From positions 1 through 28,777 of the forward strand of contig JAAHIA010000011.1 in the NCBI GenBank assembly GCA_010671975.1: 28,777 nucleotides of DNA, read 5' to 3'. The DNA comes from Leptolyngbya sp. SIO4C1 (GTDB lineage Bacteria > Cyanobacteriota > Cyanobacteriia > Phormidesmidales > Phormidesmidaceae). The position numbers and the translations under genes were made by a program. Positions 1-8,017 of this stretch are shown in pieces. The notes below the pieces were generated by a model. It saw only the letters and a list, made by a program, of their open reading frames with translations, was not told where the DNA came from and did no database searches. Each line of letters opens with the position of its first letter. The first letter of the stretch is position 1.

Positions 1-190
1 CTATAGGAACCTAAGCGTTTTCTTCCTCCATTGTGGAGAAGAATAGGAGGCTTGCATATCTGAGTATAAATTTGTTCAATCGCGGCGATCGCAAATCGGC
101 GCTGCCTCAGCGATGAACCCAGAATCTCTGAGGTACACTAAAGCCATAAGGCAGCCTAGCAGACGGCCTGTTGCTAAAGACGGAGTGTGT
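1..190. other. Left-edge intergenic DNA upstream of the Fe-S carrier gene
   Basis: No gene is supported here. A hairpin with arms at 20-30 and 34-43 (one bulged C, loop TTG) has no T-run on either strand, so it is not a standard terminator. A HIP1 octamer lies at 85-92. An in-frame ATG at 113 would extend the downstream gene by 26 residues, but that extension is basic, low in conserved character and unlike the family N-terminus. Confidence 0.5.
85..92. repeat. HIP1 octamer GCGATCGC (one of many)
   Basis: GCGATCGC at 85-92 recurs at 411-418, 797-804 and 959-966, and then repeatedly through the window, inside and outside genes. Chance expectation is about one per 65 kb. This palindrome is the known highly iterated sequence of many cyanobacterial genomes and is the main base-composition evidence for the host group. 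Confidence 0.9.
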
Positions 191-544
191 ATGACCCAAG
201 CAACTCAATCTCAGAAAGGGATTCTCATGACTGAGGCAGCACTCAAACATGTGCTAGCCCTTAAAGAAAAGCAGGGGGACGATCTATGCCTGCGCGTTGG
301 CGTACGCCAGGGCGGCTGTTCAGGCATGTCCTACATGATGGATTTTGAAGATATTAACAACGTCACCGAGCATGACGAAGTCTACGACTACGAAGGCTTC
401 AAAGTAGTGTGCGATCGCAAGAGCCTGCTCTACCTCTATGGCCTCATGCTCGACTACAGCGATGCGCTCATCGGCGGCGGCTTTCAGTTTACCAATCCGA
501 ACGCGGCCCAAACCTGCGGCTGCGGCAAGTCATTTGGCACCTAG
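191..544 (+). CDS. HesB/IscA/SufA-type iron-sulfur cluster carrier protein
   Basis: A 117-residue A-type carrier that would receive or hand on Fe-S clusters in the cytoplasm. The three family cysteines are visible: Cys43 in GVRQGGCSG, and Cys109 and Cys111 in the C-terminal TCGCGKSF. A fourth cysteine (Cys74, VVCDRKS) is also present. The start at 191 is preferred over ATG 113 because MTQATQSQKG is a typical short leader before the conserved domain and a purine-rich CGGAG sits 5 bases upstream of it. The gene appears monocistronic: a strong hairpin follows at 633. Cyanobacteria carry both SufA- and IscA-like members, and I cannot separate them here, so no symbol is given. The family call is very secure. 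Confidence 0.95.
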   Translation: MTQATQSQKGILMTEAALKHVLALKEKQGDDLCLRVGVRQGGCSGMSYMMDFEDINNVTEHDEVYDYEGFKVVCDRKSLLYLYGLMLDYSDALIGGGFQFTNPNAAQTCGCGKSFGT

Positions 545-632
545 GGCGCTTTCTGGGCACTGACCCTGCCAAGGGAGCCCGGCTTGGGGATCAAGTTTAG
601 GCACCTAGCTAGCGCAGGGACATAGCTAAGAA

Positions 633-679
633 TAGGGGCACAGTCGGACGGCTGTGCCCCTAAAATTATGGGGTTTGTT
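633..679 (+). terminator. Intrinsic terminator after the Fe-S carrier gene
   Basis: Perfect 11-bp stem TAGGGGCACAG (633-643) / CTGTGCCCCTA (652-662) with an 8-base loop, followed within about 10 bases by the T-rich stretch TTTGTTTT at 672-679. The gap before the T-run is longer than ideal, but stem strength and position suit transcription ending after the carrier gene. Confidence 0.6.
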
Positions 680-699
680 TTGATTAATTCTCTGACCCC

Positions 700-1122
700 A
701 TGACTCAGACTGTCGAGACCCTATTTGACGAAGGTATTCAACGTTATAAAGCCGGTGAAGCCGCTGAGACGCTGATCCCCGTCTTTAAAGAAATCTGCGA
801 TCGCGCACCCAAGAATAGCGCCGCCTGGACCTGTCTGTCCTGGCTTTATTTGCTCGATCAAAAGCCCAATGCCGGCTACAGAGCCGCCCAGCGGGCGGTC
901 AAGCTCAATCCCCAAGATCCGCAGGCGCGAGTGAATCTTTCGCTGGCTATTCTAGATAGCGATCGCAGCGGCGTCAGAGAGCATATCGACGTGGCTAGTC
1001 GCGTCCTGCTAGCGGTTGAGGAGCTGCGCACCGACCTGCAAGAAAACTTTGAAGAAGCTTTAAGACGACGGCCCGATTGGGACAGCCTCCACAAGGTTAA
1101 AGCCTGGCTGTTTGGCCGCTAA
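700..1122 (+). CDS. Small tetratricopeptide-repeat (TPR) protein
   Basis: A 140-residue soluble protein. Residues about 38-72 form a recognisable TPR pair of helices (AAWTCLSWLYLL, then GYRAAQRAVKLNPQDPQARVNL), with the usual Trp/Leu/Tyr, Ala and Pro positions. Flanking segments are helical and charged. TPRs mediate protein-protein contacts, so a scaffolding or assembly role is likely but no partner is shown. It starts 38 bases after the upstream terminator and ends about 60 bases before another strong terminator, so it looks like its own transcript. Lying directly after an Fe-S carrier is suggestive but not proof of a link. Confidence 0.85.
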   Translation: MTQTVETLFDEGIQRYKAGEAAETLIPVFKEICDRAPKNSAAWTCLSWLYLLDQKPNAGYRAAQRAVKLNPQDPQARVNLSLAILDSDRSGVREHIDVASRVLLAVEELRTDLQENFEEALRRRPDWDSLHKVKAWLFGR

Positions 1123-1181
1123 TCCGGGCTTCTGACTAATGGCGAAAGCCAGCAATAGAAGGCCTTTATCGGTATTTTCGG

Positions 1182-1204
1182 AGCTGCCATTCGGCAGCTT
1201 TTTA
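1182..1204 (+). terminator. Intrinsic terminator after the TPR gene
   Basis: Perfect 7-bp stem AGCTGCC (1182-1188) / GGCAGCT (1193-1199), 4-base loop ATTC, running directly into TTTTT. Classic Rho-independent layout about 60 bases after the stop codon. Confidence 0.85.
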
Positions 1205-1246
1205 ATTAAAAAATGTTAAAAATGTCGCCCGAATCGGTCACAGATT

Positions 1247-1271
1247 GAGCCGCTTGTTGGGCGGTTCTTTT
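1247..1271 (+). terminator. Second terminator-like hairpin in the same gap
   Basis: Stem GAGCCGC (1247-1253) / GCGGTTC (1261-1267) with one G.T pair and a 7-base loop, followed by TTTT (1268-1271) and a further T-rich run. It may back up the terminator at 1182 or end a short transcript starting between the two. Confidence 0.5.
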
Positions 1272-1442
1272 GCCTTTTCATCAGCGTTTCAGCCACTTTG
1301 ATGGATTGAGCGATCCCGAAATATTGAGTCAGATAACTTAACAAGCAGTTTGGGGATCAACTGATAAGATTTAGTAAAGATTGCGATAGGCATTTCTTTT
1401 GATTTCGTAAACCACCTCTACTTTCAACTCAGGAGCCAAGTT

Positions 1443-1637
1443 ATGGATAAGCGTACTGTAGAAGTCAAGCCTGACACCAGAAATCATAAGGGCTTTTTTG
1501 TACAAGACGGACCGTACACCCTAGTCGATATTGATAAGTCTGGCTGGGCTTTGATTTGCATTGATGAAGCCGTTTGTCACTACGTCGATCCGGATAACTT
1601 ACAGGCAGCCCAGCTAGAGGAGAGGGAAGCCATTTAG
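1443..1637 (+). CDS. Small conserved-looking protein of unknown function (64 aa)
   Basis: A 64-residue soluble acidic protein. It is supported as a gene by AGGAG at 1431-1435, spaced 7 bases from the ATG, and by a good terminator after it. The centre alternates hydrophobic and polar residues (GFFVQDGPYTLVDID, WALICIDEAVCHYVD), consistent with a small all-beta fold, perhaps SH3-like, with two cysteines. A charged helical tail (LQAAQLEEREAI) ends it. I do not recognise the family. There is no signal peptide or membrane segment. It is bracketed by terminators, so it is probably transcribed alone. Confidence 0.75.
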   Translation: MDKRTVEVKPDTRNHKGFFVQDGPYTLVDIDKSGWALICIDEAVCHYVDPDNLQAAQLEEREAI

Positions 1638-1698
1638 CGATGAAATCAAGAAATGTTTGAGGCAGTTTAGCTGCCGGTAAAACTCAACTTCTACAGTG

Positions 1699-1733
1699 TG
1701 GCTGCGTCAGCAAAATGACTCAGCCATCTTTTT
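1699..1733 (+). terminator. Intrinsic terminator after the 64-aa gene
   Basis: Arms TGGCTGCGTCA (1699-1709) and TGACTCAGCCA (1716-1726) pair over 11 bp with one mismatch, around loop GCAAAA, followed by TCTTTTT (1727-1733). Strong Rho-independent structure about 60 bases after the stop. Confidence 0.85.
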
Positions 1734-1889
1734 GTATTTAAAGTTACTAAAGCGTGCTAATCCTGTCTAAGAAACATCAGTCACGCTTGCTAATCAAAGC
1801 GGAAAGATTTGCTAAATTGTAATGCTCATTTGGGGATATCGCGCACTCAGACTGCTGTAAATTAAGGCAACCTACGAACGGCTAAACGT

Positions 1890-2129
1890 ATGAAAGATCG
1901 GTTAATTAACTGGCTGAATACCGCTTTGATGATCAATTTATTTTTGGTGCTGCTGAGCTTTGCCTGGTTTGCGATCGCGCTAGTCGGTCGCAGCGCTCAT
2001 ATTGCGCTGGGCTTCGATCTTTGGTATCGCCTTTGGGAGCCGCTGTTCATGCCGGCCATTGGCATTCTGATGGCGGGGGCGATTGTCAGCGGCCTGCTTG
2101 GCTGGGTATCGCGTCGGCTCTCTACGTGA
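1890..2129 (+). CDS. Small two-helix membrane protein, unknown function (79 aa)
   Basis: A 79-residue protein with two predicted membrane helices: about residues 13-33 (ALMINLFLVLLSFAWFAIAL) and 50-72 (EPLFMPAIGILMAGAIVSGLLGW). A loop containing Trp/Tyr residues separates them, and the C-terminus is basic (SRRLST). I do not recognise a named family. Its stop (TGA 2127-2129) lies inside the last codons of the convergent yvcK gene, giving an 8-bp tail-to-tail overlap. No clear Shine-Dalgarno sequence is present. The hydrophobic design and clean start favour a real gene. Confidence 0.7.
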   Translation: MKDRLINWLNTALMINLFLVLLSFAWFAIALVGRSAHIALGFDLWYRLWEPLFMPAIGILMAGAIVSGLLGWVSRRLST

Positions 2130-3495
2130 CGCGGGTATACCAGCGCATCAACACCTTGGCTAGCCGCAGCGGGTCGTGGCGAATTGAGCCAGCTTCGGTT
2201 TCGCTCATGACGTTAGCAATGACGATTCGCCGGCCTGACTCAATCACGGTTGTTCGATCGAGGCTGACGTAGTCTGCGCCCTCTTGCTGATAGCGGCCCA
2301 GCGATCTAGCCGAGGGCGGTCGCTTTTGCACCAGCACGGCGTCAAACAGGCGGCGGCCGCAGGCCCGATCAATAGCGCTGACGTGGTCGCCAACCTGATA
2401 GTGGTCGGTTTCGCCAGGCTCTGTCATGATGTTACAAACGTATACCCTGGGCACCTGGGCCCGCGCGATCGCGTTGGCGATGTCGGGTACCAGCAGGTTC
2501 GGAATAATGCTGGTATAGAGGCTGCCCGGCCCCATCACAATGTAGTCGGCTGATTCGATCGCCTCGACCGCGCGCGGCAGCCCCGGCGGATTAGCCGGCA
2601 GGCAGCCAATGTTGAGAATCTGACCGCGCGCTTTGGTGATGTTGGACTCCCCTTCAATCCGACGACCGTCGCTGAGCTCGGCCCACAGTCTGACGTCGCT
2701 GAGCGTTGAGGGCAGTACCGTACCGCGCACCGCCAAAACTTGCGAGCTTGCTAAAATTGCCTGCTCCCAGTCGCCGGTGATTTCATTCATCGCCGTCAAA
2801 AATAGGTTGCCAAAGCTGTGGCCGCTGAGCCCGCTGCCGGCCATAAACCGATATTGAAACAGCTCGGTTAGCAGCTTTTCTTCGTCAGCCAGCGCTGTCA
2901 GGCAGTTGCGGATATCGCCCGGCGGCAGCCCGCCAATTTCTCGCCGCAGTCGTCCAGAGGAGCCACCGTCATCGGCGACGGTGACGATAGCTGTGATGTT
3001 AGCGCTGTAGTTTTTTAGCCCCCGCAGCAGAGTTGACAGGCCGGTGCCGCCGCCAATCACGACGATTCGCGGTCCGCGTCGCAGCTTGCGATGGGTCGCA
3101 ATGGCATCCCACAGCGTATCTTCGCTGCTCGCCGGCATCAGCACTTCAGTGATCACCCCTAGCGTGCGCGTCTGCCCCCAGATAATCAGCAAAAAGCCCA
3201 GAACAATCGCCAGCGGACCGCTGATGTAGCTAGGAATTGCGCGCGTAATCAGGTTCAAAAGGTTGCCAACGAATTTCACCGTATAGAAAACGGGCGTTAG
3301 CTTCAGCCAGATCATGATCCCAAATCCGACCGTGAGCACCCCTACCGTGCTCAGAAAGAGCCAGCGCTTAACCAGCAGCCCCGGCGTCAGCCACTTAACC
3401 CAGCGGTGTCGCGGCGCTCCGACCGCTGTTCGCTGCACAAACAGCTGCAAATATCGATTTAGGAACTTCCCAAACGAGCCGAGGATTAAGAACAT
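2122..3495 (-). CDS. yvcK: YvcK/CofD-like (UPF0052) protein with N-terminal membrane helices
   Basis: A 457-residue member of the YvcK 'gluconeogenesis factor' family, which binds nucleotide-sugar ligands and affects carbon use and cell-envelope growth in Bacillus. The conserved core begins about residue 140 with IVVIGGGTGLSTLLRGLK, then TVADDGGSSGRLR, PPGDIRNCL and GHSFGNLF, and later MGPGSLYTSIIPNLL. Unlike the roughly 320-residue Bacillus protein, this one has about 135 extra N-terminal residues with two hydrophobic helices (about 44-66 and 90-110), so it is probably membrane-anchored with its domain in the cytoplasm. The start ATG at 3495 keeps both helices. It is monocistronic on this strand. 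The precise ligand in cyanobacteria is not shown by the sequence. Confidence 0.93.
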   Translation of the reverse strand: MFLILGSFGKFLNRYLQLFVQRTAVGAPRHRWVKWLTPGLLVKRWLFLSTVGVLTVGFGIMIWLKLTPVFYTVKFVGNLLNLITRAIPSYISGPLAIVLGFLLIIWGQTRTLGVITEVLMPASSEDTLWDAIATHRKLRRGPRIVVIGGGTGLSTLLRGLKNYSANITAIVTVADDGGSSGRLRREIGGLPPGDIRNCLTALADEEKLLTELFQYRFMAGSGLSGHSFGNLFLTAMNEITGDWEQAILASSQVLAVRGTVLPSTLSDVRLWAELSDGRRIEGESNITKARGQILNIGCLPANPPGLPRAVEAIESADYIVMGPGSLYTSIIPNLLVPDIANAIARAQVPRVYVCNIMTEPGETDHYQVGDHVSAIDRACGRRLFDAVLVQKRPPSARSLGRYQQEGADYVSLDRTTVIESGRRIVIANVMSETEAGSIRHDPLRLAKVLMRWYTRVT

Positions 3496-3736
3496 GAACT
3501 TTTTGCGGTCACACTACAAGCCATCTAAAGCAATCTGAGGCCGACACCAGTCTGCTAGCTATTCGCAACCAGTGCCTCGTTTTCACTAAGACTATAGATT
3601 TAGTGCGCAATGTTTCTCACTGGGCTCTACCCGCTATACAAATCGGCAAACTAAGGTCTCAGCAAATTGGATTCATGGGTTATCTTGTCATAAGCTGTAC
3701 GACTACCTGCTGCCATTCCCGCCAATTTACCCAAGA

Positions 3737-4552
3737 ATGATGGAATTGCCTATACCGCCTGAGTCACCCTGTGGCGAGGTGCCAACCATTGAGCTGCAAA
3801 ATATTTCAAAACGCTTTGGCAATACGCAGGTGCTCAACCAGGTTGACTTAGCGGTTTATCCAGGTGAGGCCGTCGCGATTATCGGTCCGTCCGGCACGGG
3901 TAAATCGACTATTTTACGCATCGCAGCCGGACTGCTAGCGCCTGATGCTGGCGACATTTATATTCAAGGGCAGCGGCGCATCGGCCTAATTGAAGATGCG
4001 ACCGACCCGGTCAGTATCGGCATGGTTTTTCAGCAGGCAGCGCTGTTTGACTCGCTAACGGTTGAAGAAAACGTGGGCTTCTTGCTCTATCAGCATTCAA
4101 ACCTGTCGGCCCGTGAGATTCACGACCTGGTCGAAGATGCGCTAGACATGGTAGGCCTGCCCGGCATTGGCGATCGCTACCCGGCTGAGCTCTCTGGCGG
4201 CATGCGCAAGCGCGTTAGCTTTGCTAGAGCCGTGATTGCCAACCCGCGCAACCCTAAAGATCGTCCTAGCCTGCTGCTGTTTGATGAGCCCACTGCCGGT
4301 CTCGACCCGATTGCCTCAACCGTCATCGAAGATCTCATTCGCAGCATTCATCAGAGTCGCGGCTGCAGCGCCTACGCAATTGTCACCCATCAGGACAGCA
4401 CCATTCGCCGCACGGCCGATCGCGTTGTCTTTTTACATCAGGGCAAGCTGCAGTGGATGGGGCCAGTCGGCGAGATTGACACAACGCCTAACCCGTTTGT
4501 TCGACAGTTTTTTAGCGCTCAGGTAGAAGGGCCAATTCACATTGTTCAGTAG
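3737..4552 (+). CDS. MCE-system ABC transporter ATP-binding protein (MlaF/TGD3-like)
   Basis: A 271-residue ABC ATPase. Walker A is GPSGTGKST (about residues 51-59), the Q-loop is VFQQAALFDSLTV, the signature is LSGGMRKR, Walker B is LLLFDEPTAGLD, and the switch His is in IVTHQD. The arrangement FDSLTVEENV and SGGMRKRVSFARA is typical of MlaF-type ATPases that power lipid transport with MlaE permeases and MCE proteins; the plastid counterpart is TGD3. The MCE gene follows 336 bp downstream, which fits that role, but no permease gene is present in the window, so it must be encoded elsewhere. Two adjacent ATGs (3737, 3740) leave the start uncertain by one codon. Confidence 0.93.
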   Translation: MMELPIPPESPCGEVPTIELQNISKRFGNTQVLNQVDLAVYPGEAVAIIGPSGTGKSTILRIAAGLLAPDAGDIYIQGQRRIGLIEDATDPVSIGMVFQQAALFDSLTVEENVGFLLYQHSNLSAREIHDLVEDALDMVGLPGIGDRYPAELSGGMRKRVSFARAVIANPRNPKDRPSLLLFDEPTAGLDPIASTVIEDLIRSIHQSRGCSAYAIVTHQDSTIRRTADRVVFLHQGKLQWMGPVGEIDTTPNPFVRQFFSAQVEGPIHIVQ

Positions 4553-4888
4553 CGATTCCAGCAGCGATATCTAGCAGCAATAGTCTGTCTGCTGCCTATG
4601 AAGCGCTGGCGACAAGCGTTAGCTGCGAACCTAAGTTTGGCGCAAACAGTTTCGCAAACAGTTTACAGTGGAGCTACGGTAGTTTGATCTATCGCGATTA
4701 GCACCAGAATCAGGGTAGGGAGCGCAGATTTTGTAAGATCTATCTATAGAGTCCTATGAAGTTGGGCTGCAGCGTCATTGATTGCTTGTGCTCACGGGCC
4801 TATGCTCGTTTCCAAGCCGCCCGACTGCAGTCATCTTAATTTGAGCTATCTCCACTGCAGTTAACCGAAAGGTGTTAGGAAAGGACTA
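4553..4888. other. 336-bp intergenic region between the MCE ATPase and MCE protein genes
   Basis: No ORF of note. It holds a perfect tandem 12-bp repeat (4641-4664) and several CTGCAG sites (about 4761, 4823 and 4855). A good Shine-Dalgarno run, AGGAAAGGA, lies just before the MCE start. The gap is long for an operon, so the MCE gene may have its own promoter here. I found no strong intrinsic terminator. Confidence 0.5.
4641..4664. repeat. Perfect tandem 12-bp direct repeat
   Basis: CGCAAACAGTTT occurs twice head to tail (4641-4652, 4653-4664), about 225 bp upstream of the MCE gene start. It could be a slipped-strand duplication or a paired binding site; the sequence alone does not decide. 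Confidence 0.85.
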
Positions 4889-6202
4889 ATGCGAGCAAGA
4901 ACCATACGGGAAGGGTCAGTTGGGCTGCTCATTCTAGTTGGAATTGGTCTGTTTGGCCTGCTCATTCTGTGGCTGCGCGGCACCAGTTTTGGCCAGCGTA
5001 GCTACACAGTTAGTGCCAGTTTTGAAGATATTTCAGGTATGCAGGTCGGTACGCCTGTGCGCTATCGAGGCGTGCCGGTTGGGCAGATTGTCGCGATTCG
5101 GCCGCAGACCAACTCGGTAGAGGTAGAGCTCGAAATTGCTCAAAGCGACCTGCGGATGCCGGCCGGCATTTTGCTAGAAACTAGCCAGTCTGGTCTGATT
5201 GGCGAAACCTCAATCGATATCACGCCGCTAGAGGAGCTCTCTCAGACAGGCTTGGCGCTCAGCCCGATTGGTCCTGACTGCAATAGCCGAATTATTGTCT
5301 GCGAAGGCGATCGCTTAGAGGGCACTCAGGGCGTCAGCTACGAAGACCTGCTGCGGTCGTCCAAGCGAATTTCTGACTTTCTGGCTGACCCAGACATCGC
5401 TCAGGACATCACCGAAATTTTAAGCGCCACGAACGACATCAGTACCAACGTGACCGGCCTGACTGAAGAGCTGACGCTGCTGATTGCTGAAACGCGCCAA
5501 GAGCTAGGTCCGCTGGCAGCTTCAGCCAGACAGGCTACCGTATCAACGGCGCGAGCGGCTCAGCAGGTTGAGCTGAGCGCAGCCCAAACCACCGCTAAGC
5601 TCGACACCACGCTCACCGAAATCAATCAGCTGCTCACAAACAATCGTGGCGATATTGTCGCTACGCTCAACAATCTGCGCAGCAGCAGCGAACAGCTGAG
5701 CGCGGTGATGAATAACCTGGCGCCGGCGCTGCAAGAAGGTGAGCTCGTGAATAATCTAGAGCAGCTCTCCATGAATGCTGCTGCTGCTTCTGCCGATCTT
5801 CAGGCAATCACTAGCCGCTTTAACACGGATGAAAATCTGATTTTGCTACAGCAGACGCTAGAGTCGGCGCGCGACGTGTTTCAGAGCGCTCAAAAGATTA
5901 TGGCCGACGTCGATGAGCTGACCGGTGACCCGGCTTTCCGCACCAACGTGCGAGATTTGGTGAACGGCCTGAGCGGGCTGGTGTCTTCTACCGAACAGCT
6001 AGAATCGCAGGCGGAGCTGGCAAGCCTGATCAATCGCGCCCACCTGCAGGCGGAGCAAACAGCGCCGCCCGTGGCTAGCAAAATAGCGCCGCATAACGCT
6101 GGCGAGCTTTCTCCTGAGGAGCGGCCAGTCTTGGTATTTGACGGGCAGCGCTACACGCTGCGGCTAGCAGACGGCAGCCCGCTGCCTGCAGCTCAGCCCT
6201 AG
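4889..6202 (+). CDS. MCE (MlaD/TGD2-like) lipid-transport substrate-binding protein
   Basis: A 437-residue protein with one N-terminal membrane anchor (about residues 11-31, GSVGLLILVGIGLFGLLILW). One MCE domain follows (about 38-115: YTVSASFEDISGMQVGTPVRYRGVPVGQIV ... SGLIGETSIDI is its recognisable course). A long helical, Ala/Gln/Ser-rich region (about 150-390) has heptad-like patterning and is probably coiled coil, followed by a short C-terminal segment. Such proteins ring up in the periplasm and guide lipids between membranes with an MlaE permease and MlaF ATPase; TGD2 is the plastid relative. The ATPase gene lies just upstream. The start has a good ribosome site (AGGAAAGGA). The lipid carried is not known. 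The stop is 4 bp from the convergent dehydrogenase stop. Confidence 0.93.
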   Translation: MRARTIREGSVGLLILVGIGLFGLLILWLRGTSFGQRSYTVSASFEDISGMQVGTPVRYRGVPVGQIVAIRPQTNSVEVELEIAQSDLRMPAGILLETSQSGLIGETSIDITPLEELSQTGLALSPIGPDCNSRIIVCEGDRLEGTQGVSYEDLLRSSKRISDFLADPDIAQDITEILSATNDISTNVTGLTEELTLLIAETRQELGPLAASARQATVSTARAAQQVELSAAQTTAKLDTTLTEINQLLTNNRGDIVATLNNLRSSSEQLSAVMNNLAPALQEGELVNNLEQLSMNAAAASADLQAITSRFNTDENLILLQQTLESARDVFQSAQKIMADVDELTGDPAFRTNVRDLVNGLSGLVSSTEQLESQAELASLINRAHLQAEQTAPPVASKIAPHNAGELSPEERPVLVFDGQRYTLRLADGSPLPAAQP

Positions 6203-6206
6203 CGAC

Positions 6207-7613
6207 TTACACCGATGCGGTCTGGCCAGCGGGTTTAGAAACCACAATTTCGGTTTCAGTTTCCATCTCACTCAGCACCGTCTCGGAGAGCGCCGGAATC
6301 GAATCATCTCCGGTAATCAGGCGGGCGCCGCGCTGCTGCGTAAAGTAGTTGAGCCCCCACTGCAGCATCACCAGCAGCTTGTTGTCGAACTCAATCAGAT
6401 AGTAGATATGGACAAAAATCCACATCAGCCAGGCAGGGAAGCCAGATAGCTTCATGAAGTTGAGGTTGGCAACGGCTTCGTTACGCCCAATGACCGCCAT
6501 GCTGCCGTTGTCTTTGTACTTAAAAGCAGCGCTCTTTTTATTAGCTAGCTGCCGCTTCAGCCGCTTAGCCAGATAGTTCCCCATCTGCATCGCCACGGCC
6601 GCCGTCCCTGGCAGCGGCTGCTCGCCCTGGTGGGCAAAGTGAGCCAAATCGCCAGCGATAAAGACGTTGGGATAGCCAGGCACGCTCAGGTCAGACTCCA
6701 CTTTAACCCGGCCGATGCGATCGAGCTCTGCCCCGGTTGACTCAGCGATTGCCTTGCCCAGCGGGGAGGCTTTGATGCCGGCAGCCCAGAGCACCGTGCA
6801 GGCCTGCATCGTTTCTATCTGGTCGCCGCTCTTGATGGTGACAACCTCACCATCAATGTTGGTTACCAGAGACTGGGTGCGCACCTCTACGCCTAGCTTC
6901 TCCAGCGACTTTTGCGCCTCGGTCGACAGCTCAGTCGGATAGGGGGGCAAGACGCGATCCATGCCTTCGAGCAGCAAAATTTTCGTCTCGCGCGGGTCAA
7001 TGTCGCGGAAGTCGTCTTTGATAGTCTCATAGGCCAACTCGGCCAGCGCCCCGGCTAGCTCTACGCCAGTGGGGCCAGCGCCGACCACCATGAACGTCAG
7101 CAGCGCCTGCCGCCGCGCTGGGTCGGTTTCCTTTTCAGCCGCTTCAAAGGCTAGAAAAATCCGTCGGCGAACTTCCAGGGCATCCTCAATCGTTTTCATG
7201 CCCGGCGCAATGTCTGACCAGTGGTCGTTGCCGAAGTAGTGGTGGCTAGAACCGGTTGCCACAATCAGGCTGTCAAACGGAACCACGTCGTTGCGCTTGA
7301 GCCGCACCTGCTGCCGCTCGGGGTCAATTTCGACCACTTCGCCCATGATTACCTTGACATTTTTCTGCCCGCTCAAAACCGCGCGCAGCGGCGAAGAAAT
7401 ATCGCCGGCAGACAGCCCGCCGGTCGCCACCTGATAGAGTAGCGGCTGAAACAAATGAAAGTTACGCTTGTCAACCAGGGTGATTTTGACCGGTGCTTGC
7501 CGCAGTGCCTTAGCGGCGTAGAGCCCGCCAAAGCCTCCCCCCACAATCACAACGTGGTGAAGGGCTGGCTGCTGTACCGTCGCTGCTGGCTGGCCTTGAA
7601 GGACTGCTGTCAT
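6207..7613 (-). CDS. Type II NAD(P)H:quinone oxidoreductase (NDH-2)
   Basis: A 468-residue FAD enzyme that would pass electrons from NAD(P)H to the quinone pool at the membrane without pumping protons. The FAD Rossmann motif is VVIVGGGFGGLYAAKAL (about 21-37). The family motif NFHLFQPLLYQVATGGLS follows. The second, NAD(P)H-binding motif is VVGAGPTGVELAGALAEL, and a distal FAD site reads NVFIAGDLAHF. The C-terminal region (FPAWLMWIFVHIYYLIEF) is an amphipathic/hydrophobic membrane-binding stretch. Cyanobacteria have several such enzymes (NdbA-C) used to sense or adjust plastoquinone redox state; I cannot say which one this is. It is monocistronic, with a promoter candidate just upstream. Confidence 0.93.
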   Translation of the reverse strand: MTAVLQGQPAATVQQPALHHVVIVGGGFGGLYAAKALRQAPVKITLVDKRNFHLFQPLLYQVATGGLSAGDISSPLRAVLSGQKNVKVIMGEVVEIDPERQQVRLKRNDVVPFDSLIVATGSSHHYFGNDHWSDIAPGMKTIEDALEVRRRIFLAFEAAEKETDPARRQALLTFMVVGAGPTGVELAGALAELAYETIKDDFRDIDPRETKILLLEGMDRVLPPYPTELSTEAQKSLEKLGVEVRTQSLVTNIDGEVVTIKSGDQIETMQACTVLWAAGIKASPLGKAIAESTGAELDRIGRVKVESDLSVPGYPNVFIAGDLAHFAHQGEQPLPGTAAVAMQMGNYLAKRLKRQLANKKSAAFKYKDNGSMAVIGRNEAVANLNFMKLSGFPAWLMWIFVHIYYLIEFDNKLLVMLQWGLNYFTQQRGARLITGDDSIPALSETVLSEMETETEIVVSKPAGQTASV

Positions 7614-8017
7614 GGCGTGTAACTATTTATTAAGTACCTTGAATGAATTCTATATCGTGTATTCAATTGTTACAAAGTATTTAAAGCCGCTTTTTACAGA
7701 AAATTCTTTGTAATTCCTCACAGTTTGCCCGAGCTTGATACTTCTGGCATCTGAGAATTTTCCTAGACGGCCGGGCTAATCCTGCGTTCGCGTCGGCGCT
7801 TGCCGACAATAAATATTCTCGAAAAAATAATAGAAGCTTGACCTAGGCAGGCGTTCTTTGAAGATATGGCTGCGATCGCGGCTTTACTGGCAGGCGATAA
7901 GCCTTTGCCAATTTGATAAGTTTAGAAGGCCGACGCATCCTGTGGCTTTCCCTACACAAGCTGGACAGCCAATTTCGAATCAGGAACGTCGAGTGCAGGT
8001 TTAGGTGAAGCAAGGCT
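7614..8017. other. 404-bp divergent intergenic region (ndh-2 / aspartokinase)
   Basis: No ORF is supported. It must hold both divergent promoters. The best minus-strand candidate is at 7647-7675. On the plus strand, TTGACC at 7838-7843 could be a -35 box, but its -10 partner is poor. I looked for a lysine-riboswitch-like structure before the aspartokinase and saw none. Confidence 0.5.
7647..7675 (-). promoter_or_regulatory. Candidate sigma-70-type promoter for the NDH-2 gene
   Basis: On the minus strand, TTGTAA (7675-7670) is followed after 17 bases by TAGAAT (7652-7647), matching the -35 and -10 consensus at 4/6 and 5/6. Transcription would start near 7640, about 27 bases before the ATG. 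Predicted by eye only. Confidence 0.4.

Larger units (their letters stand above)
1123..1442. other. 320-bp intergenic region with two terminator-like hairpins
   Basis: No coding region is supported. It contains the intrinsic terminator at 1182-1204, a second weaker hairpin with a T-run at 1247-1271, and AT-rich DNA (1300-1430) that should hold the promoter of the gene starting at 1443. TAAGAT at 1365-1370 could be a -10 box, but I see no convincing -35 box at a normal distance. Confidence 0.6.

Noticed and set aside
113..190. N-terminal extension of the Fe-S carrier from ATG 113
   Set aside because: The 26 extra residues are basic and unlike the family; a ribosome-site-like CGGAG and a typical start lie at 191.
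7614..8017. Lysine riboswitch upstream of aspartokinase
   Set aside because: No multi-stem junction or terminator switch visible before the start codon.
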